A DNA stretch of 64,000 nt from Oceanicoccus sp. KOV_DT_Chl. GTDB lineage: Bacteria; Pseudomonadota; Gammaproteobacteria; Pseudomonadales; Dasaniaceae. Positions 55,546-64,000 of this stretch are shown piece after piece. The stretch is from NCBI RefSeq assembly GCF_900120175.1, contig NZ_FQLF01000001.1:1-64000 (forward strand). Direction: 5' to 3'. The translations under genes and the position numbers were made by a program. The number at the start of each line of letters is the position of its first letter. Position 1 is the stretch's first letter. The notes beneath the pieces were generated by a model that saw only the letters and a program-made list of their open reading frames with translations, did no database searches and had not been told where the DNA came from.

Positions 55546-57096
55546 ATGAGCAGCAAAGACAACCTCATCATTTTTGATACTACGCTTAGAGACGGCGAGC
55601 AAAGCCCCGGCGCCTCGATGACCCGTGATGAAAAAGTGCGGATTGCAAAATTACTAGAGAAAATGCGTGTTGATGTCATTGAAGCAGGCTTTGCTATTGC
55701 CAGCCCTGGCGATTTTGACGCAGTAAAGGCGGTGGCTGAAAGTGTAAAAGACAGCATTATTTGTAGCCTGGCCCGAGCGGTGCCCGCAGATATAGAGCGG
55801 GCAGCAGAAGCATTAAAGCCGGCTAATGCCGGGCGTATCCATACTTTTATAGCTACTTCGCCAATTCATATGCAATACAAATTACAGATGCAGCCCGATC
55901 AGGTATTAGAGCGTGCTGTAGCGATGGTGAAATTGGCTCGTAATCTGCGCGATGATGTTGAGTTCTCTTTGGAAGATGGTAGCCGCAGTGAATTTGATTT
56001 TCAGTGTCGAGTGATTGAGGCGGTCATCAATGCTGGCGCTACTACTATCAATATTCCGGATACTGTTGGTTATGGTGCGCCCGATGAATACGGACTGATG
56101 TTCAGACGGGTGATTGAGAATGTCCCAAACGCGGATAAAGCGGTTTTTTCTACCCATTGCCACAATGATTTAGGGTTGGCGGTGGCTAACTCGCTATCGG
56201 CAGTCATGAATGGTGCGCGGCAGGTAGAATGTACGATTAATGGATTAGGTGAACGGGCAGGCAATGCTTCATTGGAAGAAATTGTAATGGCGGTGAAGAC
56301 CCGTGCGGATGTATTTCCCGTCACCACAAATATAGATCCGGTACATATTGTGCCCACGTCGCGTCTAGTATCTTCGATCACCGGTTTCCCGGTACAGCCT
56401 AACAAGGCGATTGTGGGGGCCAATGCCTTTGCTCACGAATCCGGAATTCATCAGGATGGCGTGCTTAAGCACCGCGAAACTTATGAAATCATGAGCGCCG
56501 AATCAGTAGGTTGGAAAACCAATAAACTGGTATTGGGTAAACACTCCGGTCGCGCTGCGGTTAAAGCGCGTTTTGAGGAGCTGGGGATAACCTTTGAGTC
56601 ACAGGAAGACCTGAATAAAGCCTTTATTAGTTTTAAAGATTTGGCCGATAAAAAGCATGAAATATTCGACGAGGATTTACAAGCGTTGGTCAGTGGTGTC
56701 ACTGCACCTGATATTGCCATTAAGTATGAATTTTTTAATCTGGAGGCAACTTCTAAATCCGGCGTAAAACCCAAGGCGTCAATGACCTTGAAGGTTGATG
56801 GTATTGAACATCAAACCGAAGCAGAAGGTGACGGTCTGGTCGATGCATCCTTTAAAGCCATTGAAAAGATTGCTAACAGTGATACTGAGTTGCAGTTGTA
56901 TCTGGTTAGTGCTGTTACCCAGGGAACAGATTCATTAGGTGAAGTGACTGTGCGCTTGGAAAAAGACGGCGTTATTGTTAATGGTTCCGGGACTGATACT
57001 GATGTGATTGTCGCTTCTGTCAAAGCCTATCTGGATGCCTTGAATTTAATGGCGGCGGGTACTTTAAAAGCCCATCCACAAAAAGAAGGTGTATAA
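55546..57096 (+). CDS. leuA: 2-isopropylmalate synthase
   Basis: 516 residues. [15 protein letters not shown] (about 10-24) opens the HMGL-like TIM barrel; [14 protein letters not shown] supplies metal-binding His residues; [26 protein letters not shown] and GKHSGR follow in order. The C-terminal leucine-sensing dimer domain lies at about 385-505. First committed step of leucine synthesis from 2-oxoisovalerate and acetyl-CoA. ATG with GAGACC upstream. Confidence 0.96.
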   Translation: MSSKDNLIIFDTTLRDGEQSPGASMTRDEKVRIAKLLEKMRVDVIEAGFAIASPGDFDAVKAVAESVKDSIICSLARAVPADIERAAEALKPANAGRIHTFIATSPIHMQYKLQMQPDQVLERAVAMVKLARNLRDDVEFSLEDGSRSEFDFQCRVIEAVINAGATTINIPDTVGYGAPDEYGLMFRRVIENVPNADKAVFSTHCHNDLGLAVANSLSAVMNGARQVECTINGLGERAGNASLEEIVMAVKTRADVFPVTTNIDPVHIVPTSRLVSSITGFPVQPNKAIVGANAFAHESGIHQDGVLKHRETYEIMSAESVGWKTNKLVLGKHSGRAAVKARFEELGITFESQEDLNKAFISFKDLADKKHEIFDEDLQALVSGVTAPDIAIKYEFFNLEATSKSGVKPKASMTLKVDGIEHQTEAEGDGLVDASFKAIEKIANSDTELQLYLVSAVTQGTDSLGEVTVRLEKDGVIVNGSGTDTDVIVASVKAYLDALNLMAAGTLKAHPQKEGV

Positions 57097-57102
57097 ATCA
57101 TA

Positions 57103-57924
57103 ATGAATGAAAGCCAGCGTTTGGCCTATATGGATGCAATGGGGGTGGATTGTTATGTCCCGCGCATACAGCTGCTTGGCGCTTTGGCTTCTACGCTATG
57201 TGTCATGCCGATTGTTGAGTTTGTGCCGGCGAGTGAGGTTGACGGCAGCGCCCCTGCTGGTATTGCGCAGCCCGATAGTACGGCTGCGGCTAAAGTGGCT
57301 AAAGCTAGCGGTGCAGCTGCGACCCATGCTTTGTTTGAAGATGATGGCAAAAAAAATCAACGTCAGGCAATAGCTAGCCAACAATCGGTAGCGGAAGTAA
57401 CTGATGAGTTAGTGAGTCAAACCGGTAGTTCCAAAGAATTACCCAAGTTTATATTATCGATTGTACGCGCCAATAACGTGTTACTGATCGATGAGGGTTT
57501 ACCGGGGCATGTTAACCCGCAGGAATACTTACAGTTGCTGCACAATTTATTATTTGCCTTGGGTGCAGGTAAACAGACGTTAACGATAGATGCGTTTGTC
57601 TGGCCAATTAATAAAAACAGTCAATTCGATCAAAGTGAAACAGCAGCCAGACAAACGTTGCAGGCATTTCTTGCCAAGCAAGTCGAACAGGCCAATATAC
57701 CTACCGTAATTCTAATGGGGCAAACGGCTGCGCATTATATTAGCGAGCAGCCTCTGGCGATGGCTGAATTAATTCAGCACCCGCAATTAGCGGCGCAAAT
57801 GATTCGTTGTGATAGTGGCTTCCCTTTATTGGCAGAGCCACTACTCAAAAAACAGCTCTGGCAACAGTTACAGCCTCTCTATCTGACCTTACAATCTACT
57901 AACGCTGCGAGTAAGGCGCATTAA
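57103..57924 (+). CDS. Probable DNA polymerase III psi-like protein (HolD analogue)
   Basis: 273 residues, no clear catalytic motif. N-terminal RLAYMDAMGVDCYVPR recalls the start of HolD (QLQQLGITQWSLRR in E. coli), and the C-terminal HPQLAAQMIRCDSG and KKQLWQQLQPLY recall the HolD ending (ALWQQICTYE). In E. coli, holD overlaps rimI; here the stop of this gene also overlaps the rimI ATG by one base, which supports the assignment. It is twice the length of E. coli HolD; the middle (about 50-110) is a low-complexity Ala/Ser/Gln-rich linker. Placed after leuA with a 6-base gap. Confidence 0.5.
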   Translation: MNESQRLAYMDAMGVDCYVPRIQLLGALASTLCVMPIVEFVPASEVDGSAPAGIAQPDSTAAAKVAKASGAAATHALFEDDGKKNQRQAIASQQSVAEVTDELVSQTGSSKELPKFILSIVRANNVLLIDEGLPGHVNPQEYLQLLHNLLFALGAGKQTLTIDAFVWPINKNSQFDQSETAARQTLQAFLAKQVEQANIPTVILMGQTAAHYISEQPLAMAELIQHPQLAAQMIRCDSGFPLLAEPLLKKQLWQQLQPLYLTLQSTNAASKAH

Positions 57925-58394
57925 TGAATTTGCGGCGCATGCTCCCGCGGGATTTAGAGCAAGTTGCGGCAGTAGAAACCGCGGCCGCTGCATTTCCCTG
58001 GCCGCAATCGCAATTCGCCAGTAGTTTAGTCGATGGTCATATCTGCACGGTATTGCAAATAGACGACGTGGTATTGGGTTTTACTGTGTTCTCAAAGGTG
58101 TTGGATGAATCGACGCTATTAAATATTGCAGTGCACCCGGATTTTCAGGGGCATGGTTATGGTAGGCAATTACTGCAGCAAGGCTTAACCCAGCTAGTTG
58201 ATGGTGGAATAAAGCAGTGTTTTTTGGAGGTCCGTGTTTCTAACAACGGTGCAAAGGCGCTGTATCAATCACTGGGGTTTGATGTTGTGGGTGAGCGTAA
58301 ACAATATTATCCGGCCCACAATGGGCGTGAAGATGCTTTGGTAATGAGCTGCCAGTTATTCGCTCAGCCACAAGTAAATGAGTCACAGCAATAA
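57924..58394 (+). CDS. rimI: Ribosomal protein S18-alanine N-acetyltransferase
   Basis: 156-residue GNAT: RRMLPRDLEQVAAVETAAAA at the start, then VLGFTVFSKVLDESTLLNIAVHPDFQGHGYGRQLLQ (acetyl-CoA loop Q-G-H-G-Y-G) and FLEVRVSNNGAKALYQSLGF, the RimI-specific block. Its ATG overlaps the stop of the preceding gene. Confidence 0.94.
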   Translation: MNLRRMLPRDLEQVAAVETAAAAFPWPQSQFASSLVDGHICTVLQIDDVVLGFTVFSKVLDESTLLNIAVHPDFQGHGYGRQLLQQGLTQLVDGGIKQCFLEVRVSNNGAKALYQSLGFDVVGERKQYYPAHNGREDALVMSCQLFAQPQVNESQQ

Positions 58395-58411
58395 TTATCG
58401 AGAGCAATACT

Positions 58412-58834
58412 ATGCGTGCAGTTGAAACCCAGTGGTGGGTACTGGAATTACCCGACGAGTGGCAGGCCGAGCAAGATGAAGAAACCATCATCATCACAGA
58501 CGAAGATGCTGTGGGTGAAATTGCCATTACCACCTTGCAGAAAGATGATGGCATTGTTGATGATAGCGAACTGAAAGAATATGCAGAAGACATAGAGTTG
58601 GATTACGGCCCTGGTATTGCTGTTGAAGTTAGTGATTTGGAAGGGGTTTACTATTGTTACCAGCAAGAAGGTGAGGCCATTCGCGAATGGTATTTACGTT
58701 ATGAAGATTTGCTGGTGTTGATAACTTATGTTTGTGATGTTTCCAATGCCGGCATGGATGATGGCGCAGTCGATGAAATTTTATCGACGTTGTTTATTAA
58801 GGACGGGGATGAGGAGATAGTGGAGGAGGAGTGA
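58412..58834 (+). CDS. Small acidic protein of unknown function
   Basis: 140 residues, strongly acidic (about one third Asp/Glu), with an ordered middle (WWVLELPDEWQAEQD, IAITTLQKDDG, GIAVEVSDLEGVYYCYQ, LLVLITYVCDV) and an acidic tail (DGDEEIVEEE). No known domain. It follows rimI by 17 bases and is likely co-transcribed. No signal peptide, so cytoplasmic. Confidence 0.75.
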   Translation: MRAVETQWWVLELPDEWQAEQDEETIIITDEDAVGEIAITTLQKDDGIVDDSELKEYAEDIELDYGPGIAVEVSDLEGVYYCYQQEGEAIREWYLRYEDLLVLITYVCDVSNAGMDDGAVDEILSTLFIKDGDEEIVEEE

Positions 58835-59561
58835 GTTCTTGATAAGGCATGAGATCTGTATTACGTGGCTGTCTCGTTATGGTAGCTTTTACAGTGTTCG
58901 ATCTGCTTGCTTGGAATACTTTAACTGAATAAAAATAAAAGTACCGATGTACCTAACCGCTGCCTCTCGATGTTAGAGGGGCGGATCACAGTTTAATATA
59001 TTGTCGACAATTGATTTCAGGGGCAGATTGTCCCTGTGCCTGAAGATGAGTGGCTCCGGAATATAATTTCTCATCAAAGCAGTGGGCATGGTTTCCTTTG
59101 AGTAATACCTATGACACTCCGACAAATACTTCGCAAGCCTTTTGCTAACGCCGCTAGTAAATTATGGAAAAATACTGAGCAATGGCTGAGCACCGTAAAG
59201 CGGTAGTTTTTAATAGAGGGCAGATCACGGGCTTATCTGTTGGCTTGTCGGGATCAGGGGGTTGCCCTAGAGCTCAGTATTAAATGTGGTGTGGTGGATT
59301 TGTAGTTAGGATTAAATATGACAAGGAGTGTTATCAATTAATAGAGAAGGATTTTTTTCACATAAAAGGGGCAGGTTGATACTCCTTTACAGCTTCCAGG
59401 CAAGGAACGAAAAACTCATCCAGCAGCAAGCTTTAAGTTAGCAGATAAGCGTAAACCAAGGAAACAGCTATACGTTTTACTTCGAGGATTGTTGCCGCTA
59501 CAGTATTGCCCCATAGTCACTCCCATAGCTGGGGACCATAGCAATCGTTTCAGGGCGTTTT
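58835..59561. repeat. 727-base gene-free region with repeated GGGGCRGAT-like words
   Basis: Short G-rich words of the form (G)GGGC[AG]G[AG]T recur at about 58976-58987, 59019-59028, 59217-59226 and 59368-59378. They resemble the arms of the inverted repeats at 63072-63117 and 63504-63553. I see no intact gene. A tiny reading frame (59111-59206, 31 codons) has no family marks. Confidence 0.4.
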
Positions 59562-60188
59562 ATGGAAACACCACCGGAGCTTCAGCTTCGCAAACAACCC
59601 AAGCAACAACGCAGTCGCGAATTAGTCGATAAAGTGCTGGATGCAGCCATGGCTATAGCGGAAGAATCGGGACTGGCCAAGTTCAATACCAATGCAGTGG
59701 CGGAACGGGCCGGGGTAGAAATCTCATCCATCTATCAATACTTTCCCAATAAAGAATCCATTCTTTTTTTAACCACCAAGCGTTGGCTGGAGGCGATCCG
59801 CAGTGCCTGTGATGAGCTGGAGCAGGAGCCTTATCTATCATTGGCTTGGCGTGAATTTTTTGCCCAATACGGTGACAGGATTTCCAATGTCCCGGGGTTT
59901 AAGAGTGGCTTTGCCTCAATGCAATCGCTCTGGGTACTTTATCCCGAATACCAGAGCCTGTCAGATACCCATCGGCAGTATCTGGTGGAATTCGTCGTTC
60001 GCCACTGTCAACGTCTTGGTGCCACTGTCGACGAGCCTAGCTTGCGCGCCAGAGCAACCTACTTATACATCGCCTCCACCAGCGTTATTCAATCGGCGCT
60101 GACTGTTGAACACCACCAAGCGGATAAACTACTGGCGCTCGATTTTGAAACCTGGTTGGCCATGCTTGAACAGATAATGCCTGATTGA
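59562..60188 (+). CDS. TetR-family transcriptional regulator
   Basis: 208 residues. The N-terminal helix-turn-helix is clear: LVDKVLDAAMAIAEESG, FNTNAVAERAGVEISSIYQYFPNKESIL (about 20-70). The ligand domain is variable, as usual. It precedes a monooxygenase gene by 161 bases on the same strand; a palindrome in between may be its operator. Likely controls the monooxygenase and hydrolase. ATG start. Confidence 0.92.
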   Translation: METPPELQLRKQPKQQRSRELVDKVLDAAMAIAEESGLAKFNTNAVAERAGVEISSIYQYFPNKESILFLTTKRWLEAIRSACDELEQEPYLSLAWREFFAQYGDRISNVPGFKSGFASMQSLWVLYPEYQSLSDTHRQYLVEFVVRHCQRLGATVDEPSLRARATYLYIASTSVIQSALTVEHHQADKLLALDFETWLAMLEQIMPD

Positions 60189-60269
60189 GCTTTATAACCC
60201 TCGCTAACACCCTAAACATGACCATTTCCTAAACAGGCTTGCCCTCAGCTTTTTGACCCGTGTATACTA

Positions 60270-60291
60270 AATGTTAGTTATTACTAATATT
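60270..60291. promoter_or_regulatory. Candidate TetR operator
   Basis: A 22-base imperfect palindrome with inner arms TTAGT / ACTAA around TATT and outer AAT / ATT, 59 bases before the monooxygenase start and after the TetR gene. AT-rich palindromes of this size are usual TetR sites. Confidence 0.45.
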
Positions 60292-60349
60292 TTGCGGCAA
60301 CACTCATCTTCTATGGGTTACCCCATTTTTTAATTAATAGGCCTGCTCT

Positions 60350-61830
60350 ATGACTAGCTCTTCCACCTCCTCCGATACTGGTGAATCGGTCTCCGACCCG
60401 CGTATTTGTATCGTCGGCGCTGGTATGTCAGGGATCCTGATGGCTATCAAGTTACTGGAACAGGGTATTGATAATTTTGTGGTCTTTGAAAAATCCAGCT
60501 CAGTATCGGGCACCTGGCGGCAAAATCGCTACCCCGGCGTTGCCTGCGATGTAGCATCTTTTACTTACTGTTATAGCTTTGAACCCAACCCTGACTGGAG
60601 CCATCGTTTTTCTCCGGGCCCGGAGATTCGCGCTTATTTTGAACGGGTGGTGGACAAGTATGGCGTGCGTCCCTTCATTCGTTTCAATACTGAAGTGACT
60701 GAGGCTTGCTTTGTTGATGAACAATGGCGCGTTACCAGCAGTGATGGTCAGCAGCAATTTTTTGATATTTATGTCGCCGCCACCGGCCCACTCAATAATC
60801 TGCATTACCCCAATATAAAAGGCTTAAAAGATTTTGCCGGCACTTGCTGCCATACCGCGGACTGGGATGATAATTTCGATTACACCGGCAAGCGAGTCGG
60901 CATTATTGGCACTGGTTCTTCCTCGGTACAATCGATTGACCCGCTCTCCGCCAAGGCTGAACACTTAACGATTTTTCAACGCACGCCGCAGTGGGTAATG
61001 GCAACGGATAATCCCGAGTACTCCGCGCTGGCGATAAAATTAAAACATCGCTTACCCGTACTGGGAAAACTAACCCGTTGGTTTTACGCCTGGATCGGTG
61101 AGCAATTTGGCCTCGCTGCACTCAAGGATGGATTTCGAAGGAAGTTGGTATTCAAGGCCTGCTATCAAGCGCTTAATGCTGTCAGAGATCCCGAACTGCG
61201 GAAAAAACTGACACCGGATTATCTGCCCATGTGTCGGCGTATGATTATGTCAGGCACTTTCCATGAGGCCGTGCAACGCACAAATGTTCTGGTGGAAACC
61301 ACGAGTATTGATCGCATTACCCCGAGGGCATTCGGATGGTCGATGGTAGCGAACACCAACTGGATTTACTTATTCTAGCGACCGGTTTTTTCTTTAACGT
61401 ACAAAACGTTAAAAAAGTTACCGGTGTTAACGGCCAATCACTGGCGGACTACTGGCAAACAGGGATTAAAAACTATCGTTCGATTACAGTGCCCGGCTTT
61501 CCTAATTATTTTATGTTGATAGGTCCCAGCAGTCCGGTCACTAATTTATCCTTGATTGAAATTGCCGAGATTGGCGTCGATTACGTGATGCAATGTGTGC
61601 AAAAAATTCGCCGTAAAGAAGTAACCACGATTGTCCCCAAAAATTGTGTCACCGACGCCTATACTGAAAAGTTACGTAATGCCTTTGGCGAAACTATCTG
61701 GACCTCCGGTTGTTCCAGTTGGTATCTTGATGATGAGGGTATTCCCGCCACGTGGCCCTGGCCACCCTCGGAATATCGTCGGCAATTAAGTGTGCCCGAG
61801 CTTGGCGATTATGATGTCATCTGTCCTTGA
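60350..61830 (+). CDS. Flavin monooxygenase, Baeyer-Villiger type, one frame break
   Basis: About 493 residues when joined. FAD loop CIVGAGMSGILMAIKL (about 20-35); the BVMO fingerprint FxGxxxHxxxW is present as FAGTCCHTADW (about 162-172); NADPH loop VGIIGTGSSSVQ. The first frame stops at 61378 and the second (61336-61830) continues with LDLLILATGF, the late FAD block. One extra C in the C4 run 61320-61323 gives ITPEGIRMVDGSEHQ. BVMOs insert oxygen next to a ketone. The hydrolase that follows could open the resulting ester or lactone. Confidence 0.88.
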
Positions 61831-61904
61831 GGGTTTCATCAGGCGCATACTGACATAAGTTTAGTGACACCAGCATAAAGTAAAAAAACGACTGAGGTTT
61901 AGCC

Positions 61905-63065
61905 ATGATTAAAGCGATGAAATTGATAACCGTTTTCATATTACTGCTAGTGTTAGTGGGCATCGTACTTTCTCTGGGTAAACAAGCGCCCGCTTTAGAC
62001 CCATTATCCGATAGTGCCCTGCGCTTAAAACCCGGACCTTATAGCGTTAATTATTACGATGAAACAATTATTGATCGCAGTCGCAGCACCCAAGCCAATG
62101 GTGACTTCGCCGGAACCGACAGTCGCACGCTGGTCAGCACCCTCTGGTATCCCGACCGAAAAGTTGAGGGCGGTTTTCCACTAATTGTTTACAGCCATGG
62201 TTTTTCCTCTAATCGAAGTGATGGTGAATATCTAGCGCAACATCTGACCAGCAAAGGTTATGTGGTGGTTGCCGCTGACTTTCCTTTAACCAATGCCTCG
62301 GCGCCCGGCGGCCCTCTGGTTAAAGATGTCGTTAATCAGCCCGCCGATGTCAGCTTCCTGATTGATACTTTACTGCAGCATAACTTTAACCCTGAACACG
62401 CCTTGGCCGACATGATCGACCCTGAACGCATTGGCCTGATGGGGCTTTCGCTGGGCGGCATGACCACCACGCTGGCCGCCTATCATCCGACCATGGCCGA
62501 CAGCCGAGTCGATGCTGCATTATCCCTTGCCGGGCCGACCGATCAATTTACCGCAGCCTTTTTCCAACAACGGACACCGGCTTTTCTGATGCTGGCAGGT
62601 ACTGCGGATGCGTTAGTTCCATACTCGAGCAATGCACTGCCCGTGCTGCAAAAGATTCCCAACGCCCAATTGCTAACGATTGCTGAAGGATCCCATATGG
62701 GCTTTTCTGGCAGCGCCAGCTTATTGCGCTGGATAAACCACCCGGACTCTATTGGTTGTTATGTGGTGATGAGCAATTTGGACGATGCCGACAGCGAAGC
62801 ACCCTGGTTTGATTTATTGGGCACGCCTGAGCAGGGCATCAATTATCAATCCACCAATGAACTATGTCAGCAAAACCCACTGCCCAAGGCCATCAATCCC
62901 TTGCGACAACAACAGATTAGTCGCTTAGTGGTGAGCAGCTTTTTTGACAGCCAGTTTTCACCCAGCCCTGAAAATAAAACGGCTGCAGACACTTTTTTGC
63001 AGCAGACTCTGCCACAAGAGTTTGCTGAGCTAAGCTACTCACGGGCTAAAGCCATAATCCCTTGA
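61905..63065 (+). CDS. Alpha/beta hydrolase (PAF-acetylhydrolase / dienelactone-hydrolase-like), exported
   Basis: 386 residues. N-terminal signal anchor (LITVFILLLVLVGIVLSL, about 7-24), so likely periplasmic. Nucleophile elbow GLSLGG with Ser182; Asp235 in AGTADALVPY and His264 in EGSHMG complete the triad; YSHGFSS is the oxyanion block. Downstream of the Baeyer-Villiger enzyme by 74 bases, it may hydrolyse its ester product, though the exported location argues for an outside substrate. Confidence 0.83.
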   Translation: MIKAMKLITVFILLLVLVGIVLSLGKQAPALDPLSDSALRLKPGPYSVNYYDETIIDRSRSTQANGDFAGTDSRTLVSTLWYPDRKVEGGFPLIVYSHGFSSNRSDGEYLAQHLTSKGYVVVAADFPLTNASAPGGPLVKDVVNQPADVSFLIDTLLQHNFNPEHALADMIDPERIGLMGLSLGGMTTTLAAYHPTMADSRVDAALSLAGPTDQFTAAFFQQRTPAFLMLAGTADALVPYSSNALPVLQKIPNAQLLTIAEGSHMGFSGSASLLRWINHPDSIGCYVVMSNLDDADSEAPWFDLLGTPEQGINYQSTNELCQQNPLPKAINPLRQQQISRLVVSSFFDSQFSPSPENKTAADTFLQQTLPQEFAELSYSRAKAIIP

Positions 63066-63071
63066 ACTTGA

Positions 63072-63117
63072 GGGGGGCAGAGTCATTTTATGGAAAACAA
63101 AAATGGATCCGCCCCCG
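63072..63117. repeat. REP-like imperfect inverted repeat
   Basis: GGGGGCAGAGTCATTTT and the reverse complement of AAATGGATCCGCCCCC match at 13 of 16 bases around an 11-base centre. It lies 7 bases after the hydrolase stop. Confidence 0.5.
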
Positions 63118-63348
63118 CACTGTGCCGCGACCAGATTGTTTCTAGCTGAGCTTATATCAATGCCTCAACTTGGCACCTTTGAGAACCTACGCCTTGATTA
63201 ACTTCGGGCTTTTTATGTTTGAAGCTGAATCTATAGCTGCCGAAAACAGCTAAGAAAAATCGTTAGATTGAAGAGTGTCTGTTGCGGAAGGTATGGCTGC
63301 AGGTCTTGAAGATTGTTTTACATGTAAGGTAATCGTCGGTATTGACCC

Positions 63349-63370
63349 TTAACAGCCTGAGGGCTGTTAA
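63349..63370. terminator. Perfect hairpin, possible terminator or REP element
   Basis: TTAACAGCC / GGCTGTTAA, 9-bp perfect stem with TGAG loop, in a 640-base gene-free stretch (63066-63704). No T run follows. Another GC-rich stretch (GGCCCTGCGGGC) is next to it. Confidence 0.4.
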
Positions 63371-63503
63371 GGCCCTGCGGGCTTCGCCTTCGGCTCGGTC
63401 CAAACGCTATGCGCGTTTGTGACCCATTACAGGCCCGAGTAATTACGTGCGCATTCCAGCTGGCAGGAAATTGGATAGGGTCGATCTTATCGCGGCACGA
63501 TGT

Positions 63504-63553
63504 GGGGTCGGACCAATAATTTTACGTAGTGTGTAAAATTTTGCTCTGACCCC
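63504..63553. repeat. REP-like imperfect inverted repeat
   Basis: Outer arms GGGGTCGGA and TCTGACCCC (8 of 9 pairs) and inner arms AATTTTAC and GTAAAATT enclose TGCTC and GTAGTGT spacers. It has the same design as the element at 63072-63117 (G-rich arms ending in GA, AT-rich middle). Confidence 0.55.
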
Positions 63554-63704
63554 CGCTAGAAACCGTTGGCACGATGTTGTTTCGAAGTATCTGCCAGAAT
63601 GGCAAGTTGATAAATCGGAGTGACCTGAAAAAGGTTTATTTAGGGAAATCGTGCCAACGTCTCTAATTGGCACGGAACTGCCGAGGTGCGACGTTGGTAT
63701 GGTT

Positions 63705-64000
63705 TTATTCTTTAAACCCAAACAACTTCTTGTTAATAATTTCCTCGGCAATACCTTTAGGTATGGATTGCTCCCAATCACCACGTCCCTTTGCCAGTTC
63801 TTCCATAACTTCGTTCGGCAGGATGTGCAGGTTTTCTTCCTTGTAATGCTCAATAGGAATTAATGATTTATTCAGTGTGAGGTATTTCAGTAAGTGAATA
63901 TTTTTTACAGGGACTTGTGCATTTTCCAGGGTGATAAGCTCGCCATTTATTTTCGCAGGGTAGACCATAGCGTGAGTGTCATCTGAAAATAATTTACCAA
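63705..64000 (-). CDS. Unknown protein, C-terminal part (runs off the window)
   Basis: The frame is open to the edge of the window, so its start is not seen; about 98 residues are visible. LFSDDTHAMVYPAKINGEL, LITLENAQVPVKNIHLL, LIPIEHYKEENLHILPNEV, MEELAKGRGDWEQSIPKGI, EEIINKKLFGFKE. The ATG at 63968 is internal to this reading. I do not recognise the family; soluble, no membrane helix in this part. The DNA before its stop carries REP-like repeats. Confidence 0.6.
   Translation of the reverse strand, partial: GKLFSDDTHAMVYPAKINGELITLENAQVPVKNIHLLKYLTLNKSLIPIEHYKEENLHILPNEVMEELAKGRGDWEQSIPKGIAEEIINKKLFGFKE

Noticed and set aside
59111-59206. Tiny frame MTLRQILRKPF of 31 codons
   Set aside because: No Shine-Dalgarno, no neighbour context and no homology I can name; chance frames of this size are common.
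63443-63853. Minus-strand frame of 136 codons
   Set aside because: It covers REP-like repeats and overlaps the better candidate 63705-64000 in another frame; composition is not protein-like.

Overview
The window reads as chromosomal DNA of a Gram-negative gammaproteobacterium. Evidence for the class is the leuA / HolD-like / rimI block with split-alpha transhydrogenase genes, and Wzm/Wzt plus many polyprenyl-phosphate sugar enzymes that fit an outer-membrane organism. A marine Cellvibrionales-type bacterium is my guess; no single gene proves it.

Layout. (1) 1-1042: 3' end of 23S rRNA, spacer, 5S rRNA and terminator of an rrn operon. (2) 1043-1757: gene-free, with a compact hairpin structure that may be a small RNA. 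(3) 1758-52188: one very large cell-surface glycan locus of about 50 kb. It holds an ABC exporter (wzm/wzt), two sulfotransferase-like proteins, an acyl-activation set (ACP, AMP-ligase, FabG-like reductase, methyltransferase), an MBOAT acyltransferase with an SGNH-like partner, a 2-oxoglutarate dioxygenase, several GT2/GT4 glycosyltransferases and at least seven methyltransferase-like proteins. It also holds a lipid-flavoured operon (AglD-like membrane protein, fatty-acid desaturase, two methyltransferases), a polyprenyl-phosphate-arabinose type pathway (UbiA-HAD fusion, DprE1, DprE2, GtrA) and a family of large GT-C-like membrane proteins. A glycerophosphate pair (TagF-like transferase plus a YidC-domain/sulfatase-fold fusion) and a radical SAM / GT2 pair complete it. 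(4) 52197-58834: housekeeping genes pntB, pntA2, pntA1 (minus), then leuA, a HolD-like gene, rimI and a small acidic protein (plus). (5) 58835-64000: REP-like repeats, a TetR regulator, a Baeyer-Villiger-type monooxygenase, an alpha/beta hydrolase, more repeats and the C-terminal end of an unknown gene running off the window.

How it fits together. Nucleotide- or polyprenyl-activated sugars would be built by GT2/GT4 enzymes and GT-C-like membrane enzymes using polyprenyl-P donors. They would be decorated with acyl, methyl, possibly sulfate and glycerophosphate groups, and exported through Wzm/Wzt. The final structure cannot be read from the sequence.

The DNA carries a striking artefact-like pattern. 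At least 13 single-base frame breaks in otherwise well-conserved genes are all repaired by adding one base, in nearly every case to a homopolymer run. Genes listed here as one CDS with a frame break (for example the MBOAT at 9174-10714) are therefore probably intact in the organism. The most interesting single gene is 39863-43021, where a YidC/Oxa1 insertase core is fused to an LtaS/sulfatase-type catalytic domain.
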